Positions 52,801 through 60,666 of a DNA stretch of 64,000 nucleotides are shown piece by piece. The DNA is from VRUE01 sp963706605 (GTDB lineage Bacteria > Actinomycetota > Thermoleophilia > Solirubrobacterales > 70-9). The position numbers and the translations under genes were made by a program. The notes under the pieces are model-generated. The model did no database searches. It worked only from the letters and a program-made list of their open reading frames with translations, and had not been told where the DNA came from. Numbering within the stretch: position 1 is the stretch's first letter; every line of letters begins with the position of its first letter. The stretch is from contig OY970165.1 in NCBI GenBank assembly GCA_963706605.1, positions 1,922,001 to 1,986,000 on the forward strand, read 5' to 3'.

Positions 52801-55800
52801 GAGCAGGCGGGGACCGAGACGGTCGAGGAGCTGACCCTGCAGGCGCCGTTGATCCTGCCCCCCACAGGAGCGGTGCAGATCCAGGTCCAGGTCTCTGGAG
52901 AAGAAGAGGGAAGACGAGAGATCGCGATCCACTCCCGCCCTGACTCTGAGGAGAGCGAGGAGTGGACCTGCCACGCCCAGGGCCTGCTCTCGGGTGAGTC
53001 CGCCAAAGCGCCAGAGCCCCTCGATGTCTGGCCCCCCACCGGAGCAGAGCCGCTGGACGTCGAGGGCCTCTACGAGCGCCTTGCCGATCTCGGCTTCCAG
53101 TACGGCCCCGCCTTCCAGGGCACCACCGCCGCCTGGAGGCAGGGCGAGCAGATCTTCGCCGAGGTCTCACTCCCCGAGGAGCACTCCCGCGAGGCAGAGC
53201 GCTTCGCAGTGCACCCGGCCCTCTTTGACTCGACCGGCCACGCGGGCATCGCCGTCATGCTTGGCGCCGCCGAGACAGTGGGGGAGGAGGCCAAGCTCGC
53301 GCTGCCCTTCTCCTGGCGCGGCATCAGCGTCTTTGCCCCCGGCGCCTCCTCCCTGCAAGTCCGGATCTCACTCGATCAGAGCGGCAGCGGCATCGAGGCA
53401 TTCGACGAGACCGGCGCCCCCGTCCTGGCCGTCGAGTCGGTCGTCATGCGCGAGGTCGAGCCGAGCATGCTGGAGGCCGCAGCCGCCCGTCGCCTGCCGC
53501 TCCACAACCTCCAGTGGCCGGTCTTTGAGCCCCAGCCCACAAACGGCTCTGAGCCACCCTCCCTGGCGATCCTCGGCGAGAGCGAGCCGCAGGGCATCAC
53601 CGCCGAGCCCTACGCGGACCTGGCGGCGCTGGTGGAGGCGATCACGTCGGGGGTACCCGCTCCCGACGTGCTGATCGCTGCCTGCGCCCCCGGGGGAGAG
53701 AAAGAGGACCCCCTCGACGCGGCCCACACCGCCGCCGCTGAGACCCTCGCCCTCCTGCAGGCCTGGATCGCCGCGGAGGGGCTCGGGGAGACGCGACTGT
53801 GTCTGCTCACGAACGGGGCTGTCGCTGCAGCCGAAGGAGAGGCGCCCGACCTCGCCACGGCACCGCTATGGGGCCTGTTCCGCTCCGCTCAGTCCGAGCA
53901 CCCAGACCGCTTCGCCCTGATCGACACCGATGACTCAGAGCTCTCCCGAAAGGCCCTGGCGGCAGCGCTCGCGGCCGGACCCGCAGAGCCCCAGATCGCC
54001 CTGCGCGAGGGCCGTACCCTCGTCCCCCGCCTGGCCCGCACCCAACCCCCCGAGGAGCCGGTCGCAGCGCCGATCGATCCCGAGCGGACCATCCTGATCA
54101 CCGGCGGCACCAGCGGCCTCGGCGCCCTCCTCGCTCGCCACCTGACAGAGCGCCACGGCGCTCAACATCTGCTCTTGGCAAGTCGCTCCGGAGAGGAGGC
54201 CGCGGGGGCCGTAGAGCTGAGGGCAGAGCTGGAGGCCGCAGGAGCACAGGTCACGATCGCCGCCTGTGACGTCTCCGAGCGCCCCCAGCTCCAAGAGCTG
54301 CTCGACTCGATTCCTGAGCAGCATCCCCTCGGCGCGGTGATCCACTCCGCTGGCGTGCTCGACGACGGCGTCCTCGAGTCCCTCGACCCCGAGCGCCTGG
54401 AGCGGGTCATGCGCCCCAAGGCCGACGCCGCCTGGCACCTGCATGAGCTGACCGATGGAATGGAGCTCTCGGCCTTTGTCGTGTTTTCATCTGTGATGGG
54501 CATCATCGGCGGGGCCGGCCAGGCCAACTACGCCGCCGCCAACACCTTCCTCGACGCCCTCGCCGCCCACCGCCAGGCACGCGGGCTGCCTGCCTCCTCA
54601 TTGGCCTGGGGGGGCTGGGCCCTGGAGAACAGCCTGACCGCCGGCTCGGAGAGCGAAGCGGAGCTGATGCGATTTGCCAAGCAGGTTCGTGAGCGCATCG
54701 GACTGGTGCCGATGTCGCCCGAGGAGGGCCTCGAACTCTTCGATGCCGCCGTCGCTCACCCCGATCCATTGCTGACCCCGGCGGCCTTCGACAAGATCGT
54801 ATTGCGCGGCCAGGCTTCCTCGGGGACTCTGCCGGCGATTCTCCGCGGGCTGGTGCCGGCTCAGGTTCGTCGCCACGAGGGGGGCTCTCTTGCGAAGCGA
54901 CTGGCCTCCGTTCCGGAGGCTGAGCGCCAGGCGTTTGTTCTGGCACTGGTGCGATCCCACGCCGCCGCCGTGCTCGGACAGGCCTCAGGCGAAACGATCG
55001 AGCCGGCAGTCGCGTTCAAGGATCTCGGCCTCGATTCGCTTGCCGCGGTCGAGCTGCGCAACCGCCTGGTTGCCGCCACCGGCCTGGCTCTGGCCCCGAC
55101 AATCGTTTTCGACTATCCGTCCCCGGCCGCCCTGGCCAAATTCATCCATGCCGAAGTCGCGGGTAAGGCGCGGGCCGAGGTCAGCGCACGCCGGCCGATC
55201 GCATCCAACGGGGAGCCTGTGGCGATCGTCGGCATGGCCTGCCGCTACCCGGGGGGCGCTGCGTCTCCACGTGAGCTCTGGACGCTGGTGGCTGACGGGA
55301 CCGACGCAATCTCGCCTTTGCCCGACGACCGCGGGTGGGATCTCGAGCGCATCTATCACCCGGAACCCGGCCGGCTTGGAACCAGCTATGTCCGGGATGG
55401 TGGCTTTGTCCGTGAGGCCGCTCACTTCGACGCGGGTTTCTTCGGCATCAGCCCTCGCGAGGCCCTGGTGATGGACCCACAGGAACGGGCGCTGTTGGAA
55501 GCCTGCTGGGAGGCGCTCGAAGACGGGGGCATCGATCCTCATCAGCTGCGCGGCACCGCGGCCGGTGTCTTTGCGGGGGTCATGTACCAGGACTACGGAA
55601 TTGCGGACTACGGAACCGGCCCTGGAATGAGCTCCAGCGGTGTCTCGGGTCGCGTTGCCTACTCCCTCGGCCTGGAGGGACCGGCGATGACCATCGACAC
55701 TGCCTGCTCCTCCTCGCTCGTGGCGATGCATCTCGCCGCCCAGGCATTGCGCAGTGGAGAGTGCAGCTTGGCTCTGGCCGGCGGGGTGACGATTCTCTCG

Positions 55801-58800
55801 ACCCCCGGGATCTTCACCTTTTTCAGTCTCCAACGCGGCCTTGCCGTGGACGGGCGTTGCAAGGCTTTCGCCGACTCCGCGGACGGCACCGCCATCTCCG
55901 AAGGCACAGGTGTCCTCCTGCTCGAGCGCCTCTCCGACGCCGAACAAGCGGGCCACTCGGTCCTCGCCGTGATCAAGGGCTCCGCCGTCAATCAGGACGG
56001 TGCATCGAACGGCTTCACCGCCCCCAACGGCCCCTCCCAGGAGCGGGTGATCCGCCAGGCATTGGCCAACGCAAACCTCAGCCCCAAAGACATCGACGCG
56101 GTCGAGGCCCACGGCACCGGCACCACCCTCGGGGACCCGATCGAGGCAGGCGCCCTGCTCGCCACCTACGGCCAAGACAGAGAGGAGCCGCTGAAGCTCG
56201 GCTCGATCAAGTCCAACATCGGCCACACCCAGGCCGCGGCGGGAGTCGCAGGGGTGATCAAGATGGTGGCGGCAATGCGCGAGCGCGTCTTGCCGAAGAC
56301 GCTCCACGTCGACGCTCCCTCCTCCAAGGTCGAGTGGGAGGCGGGCAAGATCGAGCTGCTCACCGAGCACTCGCCCTGGGAGCCCAACGGACGCCCGCGC
56401 CGAGCCGGCGTCTCCTCCTTCGGCGCAAGCGGCACCAACGCCCATTTGATCTTGGAAGAGGCGCCCGCGCCCGCTCCGGCAAAGCAGGGCGGTGAGGAGG
56501 ACTCCTCCCCCGAGGAGCAGGTTGCGCCTCTCCCCGGCCCCCTCCTCCTACCGCTCTCGGCCAAGACCGAGCCCGCCCTGGCCAATGCTGCCGAGCGCCT
56601 CGCCGCCCACATCAGGCAAAACCCAGACCTCTCCCCGACTGATATCTCCTACTCCCTCGCCACCACCCGCTCATCTTTCGAGCGCCGGGCAGTGGCAATG
56701 GGGGAGGGACGCGAGCAGTTGCTGGGCTCTCTCGCGGTTCTCGCCGAGGGCTCGACCTCCGCCAAGGCGATCGCCGCCACCGCCGCCAAGGGCAAGCTCG
56801 CCTACCTCTTCACCGGCCAGGGCTCCCAACGAGCCGCCATGGGCAAGGAGCTATACGAGGCAGACCCGGTCTTCCGTGGAGCCTTCGAGGCGGTCTGCGA
56901 GCAGCTCGACCTCCATCTGCAGACCCCGCTGAAAGAGATCGTCTTCGGTGAGAGCGAAGAGGCCCTCGATGACACCACCTACGCCCAGCCGGCCCTCTTT
57001 GCCCTCCAGGTGGCCCTCTTCAGAGCACTAGAGTCCCGCGGTCTCTCACCCGACTTCCTGACCGGGCACTCGGTGGGGGAGATATCGGCAGCCCACCTCG
57101 CAGGAGTCCTCTCACTCCCCGACGCGGCCAAGCTGATCGCCGCCAGGGGCAGGTTGATGGGAGCCCTGCCTAAAGGCGGGGCGATGGTCGCGATCCAGAT
57201 CACCGAGCAAGAGGCAGCGGAGTACCTCGCGGGCAAGGAGAAAGAGCTCTCGATCGCGGCGGTCAACTCCCCCTCCTCGACCGTCCTCTCAGGAGAGGGT
57301 GAGGCAATCGAGCAGGCCCAGGCCCACTTCGAGGAGCAGGGCAAAAAGACCAAGCGCCTTGCCGTCTCCCACGCCTTCCACTCCCCTTTGATCGATCCGA
57401 TGCTGGAGGAGTTCGAGCAACTCGTGAGGAGCCTTGAGCTCCACTCACCCCAGATCCCGATCATCTCCAACTTAAGCGGAGAGCTGCTGAGCGAGGAGCA
57501 GGCCAAAGACCCCGCCTACTGGGTCACCCACGCCCGCCAACCGGTCCGCTTCGCGGACGCGATCGCCACCCTCGAGGCCCAGGGCACGAGCGCCTACCTG
57601 GAGCTGGGGCCAGACCCCGTCCTTTGCGCGATGGCAGAGCAGTGCCTGGGGGAAGAGGACCAAGGCGCCCTGATTGCGACCCTGCGCGAGGGACGAGACG
57701 AGGCGGATGCCCTCGCCCTCTCCCTCGCCGCCGCCCACGCCAATGGCGCAAAGCTCAACTGGGAGGACCTCTTCAAAGGCACAGGCGCAAAGCGCGTCCC
57801 CTTGCCGACCTACCCCTTCCAACGCAAGCGCTACTGGCTCACTTCGAGCGGAGGCGCCGGGGACCTGACGGCCGCCGGGCAGTCCTCTGCCGATCACCCC
57901 CTGCTCGGCGCCGCCGTGGAGCTCGCCGGAGGGGAGGGTGAATCCCTCCTGCTCACCGGCCGCCTCTCCCTCGCCACCCACCCCTGGTTGGCGGACCACG
58001 CGGTAGCCGACACCGTCCTGCTCCCCGGCACCGGCTTCTTGGAGCTGGCGCTGAGGGCGGGCGAGCAGGCCGGAACACCGACGATCGAGGAGCTGACCCT
58101 GCAGGCGCCGCTGATCCTGCCCGAGTCCGGAGCGGTGCAGATCCAGGTATCGGTTTCAGGTCCCGGCGAGGACGGAAAGCGCGAGATCGCGATCCACTCC
58201 CGCCCAGGGGGAGCCGGGGAAGATGACCTCGCCGAGGCACCTGAGTGGACCTGCCACGCCCAGGGCGTTCTCTCGGGCGAGGCAATCGAGGCACCAGAGT
58301 CACTGGCGAGCTGGCCCCCCACAGGAGCAGAGCCCATGGACGTCAAGGACCTCTACGGGCGCCTGGAGGACCTCGGCCTGCGCTATGGCCCCGCCTTCCA
58401 GGGTCTCGGCGCCGCCTGGAAGCAGGGCGAGGAGGTCTTCGCCGAGGTCTCCCTATCCGAGGAGCACTCCCGCGAGGCAGAGCGCTTCGGAGTGCACCCG
58501 GCCCTCTTTGACTCGACCGGCCACGCGGGCATCGCCGTCATGCTCGGCGCCGCCGAGACAGTGGGGGAGGAGGCCAAGCTCGCGCTGCCCTTCTCCTGGC
58601 GCGGCATCAGCGTCTTTGCCCCCGGCGCCTCCTCCCTGCGAGTCCGGATCTCACTCGATCAGAGCGGCATCGAGGCATTCGACGAGACCGGCGCCCCCGT
58701 CCTGGCCGTCGAGTCGGTCGTCATGCGCCAGGTCGAGCCGAGCATGCTGGAGGCCGCGGCCGCCCGTCGCCTGCCGCTCCACAACCTCCAGTGGCCGGTC

Positions 58801-60666
58801 TTCGAATCCCAATCGGCAAACGGATCTGAGCCCCCCTCCCTGGCGATCATCGGCGAGACAGAGCCGCAGGGCATTACCGCCGAGCGCTACGCGGACTTGA
58901 CGGCGCTCGTGGAGGCGATCACGTCGGGGGCGCCCGCCCCCGACGTGGTGATCGCCGCTGCCCGCGCCACCGGGGGAGAGGACCCCCTCGACGCGGCCCA
59001 CGCCGCCGCCGAGGAGACCCTCGCCCTCCTGCAGGCCTGGATCGCCGCGGAGGGGCTCGGGGAGGCACGACTCTGCCTGCTCACGAACGGGGCCGTCGCT
59101 GCAGCCGAAGGAGAGGCACCCGACCTCGCAACAGCGCCGCTTTGGGGCCTGCTGCGCTCCGCCCAGTCCGAGCACCCCGGACGCTTCGCCCTGATCGATA
59201 CAGATGACGCCGAGTCCTCCCATCAGGCGTTGGGAGCGGCGCTGGCCGCAGGTGCCGAGGAGCCCCAGATCGCCCTGCGCGAGGGCCGCACCCTCGTCCC
59301 CCACCTGGCCCGCACCCAGCCCCCCGAGGAGCACGCCGCCGTCCCGATCGACCCCGAGCGGACCGTCCTTATCACCGGTGGCACCAGCGGCCTCGGCGCC
59401 CTCCTCGCCCGCCACCTGACAGAGCACCACGGTGCCCAACATCTGCTCTTGGCCAGCCGCTCCGGAGAGGAGGCCGCGGGGGCCGCGGAGCTGAAGGCAG
59501 AGCTGGAGGCCGCAGGAGCACAGGTGAGGATCGCCGCCTGTGATGTCTCCGAGCGCCCCCAGCTCCAAGAGCTGCTCGACTCGATTCCCCAGCAGTATCC
59601 CCTCGGCGCCGTCGTCCACTCCGCCGGCGTGCTCGACGACGGCGTCCTCGAGTCCCTTGACCCCGAGCGCCTGGAGCGGGTCATGCGCCCCAAGGCCGAC
59701 GCCGCCTGGCACCTGCACGAGCTGACCGAGGGGATGGAGCTCTCGGGCTTTGTCCTCTTCTCCTCGGCGGCGGGGATTCTCGGCGCTCCGGGTCAGGCCA
59801 ACTACGCCGCCGCCAATACCTTCCTCGATGCCCTCGCTGCCCACCGCCAGGCGGGCGGGCTGCCTGCCTCCTCGTTGGCCTGGGGGGGTTGGGCTCAGCA
59901 GAGCAACATGACCGGCGATCTCGACGAGGCGACCCTGGCCCGAGTGGCACGACTCGGCATCTTCCCCATCGCCCCGGAGCTTGGGCTGGAGCTGTTCGAC
60001 GTCGCAGTCGAATGCACCGAGTCTCTGCTCGTTCCGGTGTCCCTGGACAGTGCAGCCCTGCGCAGGCTGGCCTCGGCGGGTGCGCTGCCGGGGATCCTGC
60101 GAGGTTTGGTTCGTTCCCCTGCGCGTCCGGTCCGCAGGGAATCTCTGGCCAAACGACTCGCCGGCGTGCCAGAGGCAGAGTGGTCCGAGTGGGTCTTGAC
60201 CATGGTGCGTACGCATGTCGCGACGGTTCTGGGCCATGCGACGGCTGAGGCGATCGATCCTGAGGTTGCCTTCAGCGACCTGGGCTTCGACTCGCTCGCG
60301 GCGGTAGAGCTGCGCAACCGCCTGAGTGCGGCGACCAGCCTGCGTCTGCCGCCGACCCTGGTCTTCGACTACCCCTCCTCCGCAGCGGTCGCGGAGCATC
60401 TGCTCGCCGAGGTTGGATCGAGTGTGGGTGGCAGGGCAGCGGAAGGCAGCGACCAAGAGGCCGAGGAGGTCCTCGCCAGGTTGGCGGCGATGCTTCCGTC
60501 GATCAAGAAGGACGATCGCGCTCGAGACCTGGTCGGCTCGCGTCTCCAGGCGCTGTTGGGAGATCTCCTGGGATCGGACCCCGACCAAGACGACGGCGAA
60601 GACCTTGCGTCGATGTCCCACGAGGAGATGTTCGAGCTGATCGACGAGGAGCTCGGCACATCGTGA
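49810..60666 (+). CDS. Modular type I polyketide synthase PKS-B (modules 5 and 6)
   Basis: This 3,618-residue protein is intact. Start is TTG 49810, overlapping the PKS-A stop. The N-terminus 'SPEKVAQALRASLKESERLR' is a coiled-coil docking head. Domains by residue: KS 35-462, AT 572-870, DH 942-1220, KR 1425-1610, ACP 1712-1780, KS 1800-2220, AT 2330-2650, DH 2693-2980, KR 3182-3363, ACP 3462-3532, then a docking tail ('EVLARLAAMLPSIKKDDRAR', 'MSHEEMFELIDEELGTS'). It receives the chain from PKS-A and passes it to PKS-C. The stop overlaps the PKS-C start as GTGA. No thioesterase, so it is not the last synthase. Confidence 0.96.
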   Translation: MKTSPEKVAQALRASLKESERLRQRNRRLRDAASEPIAIVGMSCRYPGGASSPAKLWELLAAGEDAITGFPNDRGWDLELVDDIDSWQLGKSYVSEGGFLHDAADFDHGFFGISSLEAQGMDPQQRILLEVAWEALEDAGVDPRSLRGTQTGVFAGAMYNDYGWGLSPAQESSIYLSPGAGSSPISGRIAYLFGLEGPTITVDTACSSSLVALHLATQALRAGECSLALAGGVSVYGTPAIFIQFCALRVLSPDGRCKSFAEVADGAGFSEGAGVLLLERLSDAQRNGHRVLATIRGSAVNQDGASNGFTAPNGPAQERLIRQALDNARLAAEEIDVVEAHGTGTALGDPIEANALLATYGAGRPEGRPLRLGSVKSNIGHAQAAAGVAGVMKMVLALREGVLPKTLHADEPSSKIDWSGGEIELLTEPLPWEAGARPRRAGVSSFGATGTNAHLILEEALALESTNDAGEESGGGTPTPQPLPGPTLLPLSAKTEPALREAAERLATHLRQNPELDPTDVAHSLATTRSSFEHRAVAVGTEREELLATLTAYGRGEEQAAIAQGRAATEGKPVFLFPGQGSQWEGMALGLLDSSPVFAAKLHECSEALKAHTGWSVQDVLRGAPGAPSLELVEVVQPALFAVTVALAELWRSCGVQPAAVVGHSQGEIAAAYVAGALTLEDAARLVAVRVRLIATLAGQGGLISVGLSADLLASRLAQWEGRIEVAAINGPSSTVASGERGALDELLAQCAEEGIRARDIPAAVTASHSAYIEVLREELMEEIASTSPRQGEIPFHSTVTGELIDGAELNAEYWYRNMREPVRFEGVMRGLLEQGQRVLVEISPHPVLNLALQETVEDALSTPSEATVLGTLRREEGGPVRFALSLAKAHAAGADINWHSLFKGTGAKRVPLPTYPFQRKRYWLSASTNGGDPASIGQSDADHPLLGATIEDPRGEGLTLTGRLSLSTHPWLADHAVTDTVLLPGTAFLELALRAGEQAGTETVEELTLQAPLILPPTGAVQIQVQVSGEEEGRREIAIHSRPDSEESEEWTCHAQGLLSGESAKAPEPLDVWPPTGAEPLDVEGLYERLADLGFQYGPAFQGTTAAWRQGEQIFAEVSLPEEHSREAERFAVHPALFDSTGHAGIAVMLGAAETVGEEAKLALPFSWRGISVFAPGASSLQVRISLDQSGSGIEAFDETGAPVLAVESVVMREVEPSMLEAAAARRLPLHNLQWPVFEPQPTNGSEPPSLAILGESEPQGITAEPYADLAALVEAITSGVPAPDVLIAACAPGGEKEDPLDAAHTAAAETLALLQAWIAAEGLGETRLCLLTNGAVAAAEGEAPDLATAPLWGLFRSAQSEHPDRFALIDTDDSELSRKALAAALAAGPAEPQIALREGRTLVPRLARTQPPEEPVAAPIDPERTILITGGTSGLGALLARHLTERHGAQHLLLASRSGEEAAGAVELRAELEAAGAQVTIAACDVSERPQLQELLDSIPEQHPLGAVIHSAGVLDDGVLESLDPERLERVMRPKADAAWHLHELTDGMELSAFVVFSSVMGIIGGAGQANYAAANTFLDALAAHRQARGLPASSLAWGGWALENSLTAGSESEAELMRFAKQVRERIGLVPMSPEEGLELFDAAVAHPDPLLTPAAFDKIVLRGQASSGTLPAILRGLVPAQVRRHEGGSLAKRLASVPEAERQAFVLALVRSHAAAVLGQASGETIEPAVAFKDLGLDSLAAVELRNRLVAATGLALAPTIVFDYPSPAALAKFIHAEVAGKARAEVSARRPIASNGEPVAIVGMACRYPGGAASPRELWTLVADGTDAISPLPDDRGWDLERIYHPEPGRLGTSYVRDGGFVREAAHFDAGFFGISPREALVMDPQERALLEACWEALEDGGIDPHQLRGTAAGVFAGVMYQDYGIADYGTGPGMSSSGVSGRVAYSLGLEGPAMTIDTACSSSLVAMHLAAQALRSGECSLALAGGVTILSTPGIFTFFSLQRGLAVDGRCKAFADSADGTAISEGTGVLLLERLSDAEQAGHSVLAVIKGSAVNQDGASNGFTAPNGPSQERVIRQALANANLSPKDIDAVEAHGTGTTLGDPIEAGALLATYGQDREEPLKLGSIKSNIGHTQAAAGVAGVIKMVAAMRERVLPKTLHVDAPSSKVEWEAGKIELLTEHSPWEPNGRPRRAGVSSFGASGTNAHLILEEAPAPAPAKQGGEEDSSPEEQVAPLPGPLLLPLSAKTEPALANAAERLAAHIRQNPDLSPTDISYSLATTRSSFERRAVAMGEGREQLLGSLAVLAEGSTSAKAIAATAAKGKLAYLFTGQGSQRAAMGKELYEADPVFRGAFEAVCEQLDLHLQTPLKEIVFGESEEALDDTTYAQPALFALQVALFRALESRGLSPDFLTGHSVGEISAAHLAGVLSLPDAAKLIAARGRLMGALPKGGAMVAIQITEQEAAEYLAGKEKELSIAAVNSPSSTVLSGEGEAIEQAQAHFEEQGKKTKRLAVSHAFHSPLIDPMLEEFEQLVRSLELHSPQIPIISNLSGELLSEEQAKDPAYWVTHARQPVRFADAIATLEAQGTSAYLELGPDPVLCAMAEQCLGEEDQGALIATLREGRDEADALALSLAAAHANGAKLNWEDLFKGTGAKRVPLPTYPFQRKRYWLTSSGGAGDLTAAGQSSADHPLLGAAVELAGGEGESLLLTGRLSLATHPWLADHAVADTVLLPGTGFLELALRAGEQAGTPTIEELTLQAPLILPESGAVQIQVSVSGPGEDGKREIAIHSRPGGAGEDDLAEAPEWTCHAQGVLSGEAIEAPESLASWPPTGAEPMDVKDLYGRLEDLGLRYGPAFQGLGAAWKQGEEVFAEVSLSEEHSREAERFGVHPALFDSTGHAGIAVMLGAAETVGEEAKLALPFSWRGISVFAPGASSLRVRISLDQSGIEAFDETGAPVLAVESVVMRQVEPSMLEAAAARRLPLHNLQWPVFESQSANGSEPPSLAIIGETEPQGITAERYADLTALVEAITSGAPAPDVVIAAARATGGEDPLDAAHAAAEETLALLQAWIAAEGLGEARLCLLTNGAVAAAEGEAPDLATAPLWGLLRSAQSEHPGRFALIDTDDAESSHQALGAALAAGAEEPQIALREGRTLVPHLARTQPPEEHAAVPIDPERTVLITGGTSGLGALLARHLTEHHGAQHLLLASRSGEEAAGAAELKAELEAAGAQVRIAACDVSERPQLQELLDSIPQQYPLGAVVHSAGVLDDGVLESLDPERLERVMRPKADAAWHLHELTEGMELSGFVLFSSAAGILGAPGQANYAAANTFLDALAAHRQAGGLPASSLAWGGWAQQSNMTGDLDEATLARVARLGIFPIAPELGLELFDVAVECTESLLVPVSLDSAALRRLASAGALPGILRGLVRSPARPVRRESLAKRLAGVPEAEWSEWVLTMVRTHVATVLGHATAEAIDPEVAFSDLGFDSLAAVELRNRLSAATSLRLPPTLVFDYPSSAAVAEHLLAEVGSSVGGRAAEGSDQEAEEVLARLAAMLPSIKKDDRARDLVGSRLQALLGDLLGSDPDQDDGEDLASMSHEEMFELIDEELGTS
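49915..55150 (+). other. PKS module 5: KS-AT-DH-KR-ACP
   Basis: KS has 'ITVDTACSSSLVALHLATQ'. AT has 'VGHSQGEIAAAYVAG' and 'PAAVTASHSAYIEV', in the methylmalonyl-like clade and closely matching AT1. DH has 'HAVTDTVLLPG' and 'HPALFDSTGHAGIAV'. KR has TGGTSGLG, LDD and 'FSSVMGIIGG' with Tyr in 'ANYAAANTFL'. ACP has 'FKDLGLDSLAAVELRNRL'. Likely product: a methyl-branched double bond. The linker before AT ('PTPQPLPGPTLLPLSAKTEP') matches that of module 1. Confidence 0.9.
53734..54472 (+). repeat. About 740-bp near-identical repeat, copy B (KR5)
   Basis: Partner of 48122-48860. The match stops abruptly where module 5 switches from 'AFVVFSS' to 'VMGIIGGAGQ', suggesting a recombination endpoint inside the KR. 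Confidence 0.8.
55210..60405 (+). other. PKS module 6: KS-AT-DH-KR-ACP
   Basis: KS has 'MTIDTACSSSLVAMHLAAQ'; its first half is less repeated than in the other modules. AT has 'LTGHSVGEISAAHLAG' and 'SHAFHSPLIDPML', malonyl pattern. DH has 'HAVADTVLLPG' and 'HPALFDSTGHAGIAV'. KR has TGGTSGLG, LDD and 'FSSAAGILGAPGQANYAAAN'. ACP has 'FSDLGFDSLAAVELRNRLS'. Predicted to add a malonyl unit with a double bond. Confidence 0.9.

Noticed and set aside
54985..56445. Long minus-strand open frame across the ACP5-KS6 region (486 codons)
   Set aside because: Antisense shadow of conserved KS6; no recognisable motif.
58651..60621. Very long open frame on the minus strand inside PKS-B (656 codons)
   Set aside because: It is antisense to intact KR/ACP coding sequence and has the Gly/Arg/Gln-rich composition typical of shadow frames in high-GC DNA. 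The plus-strand PKS has clear domains throughout.
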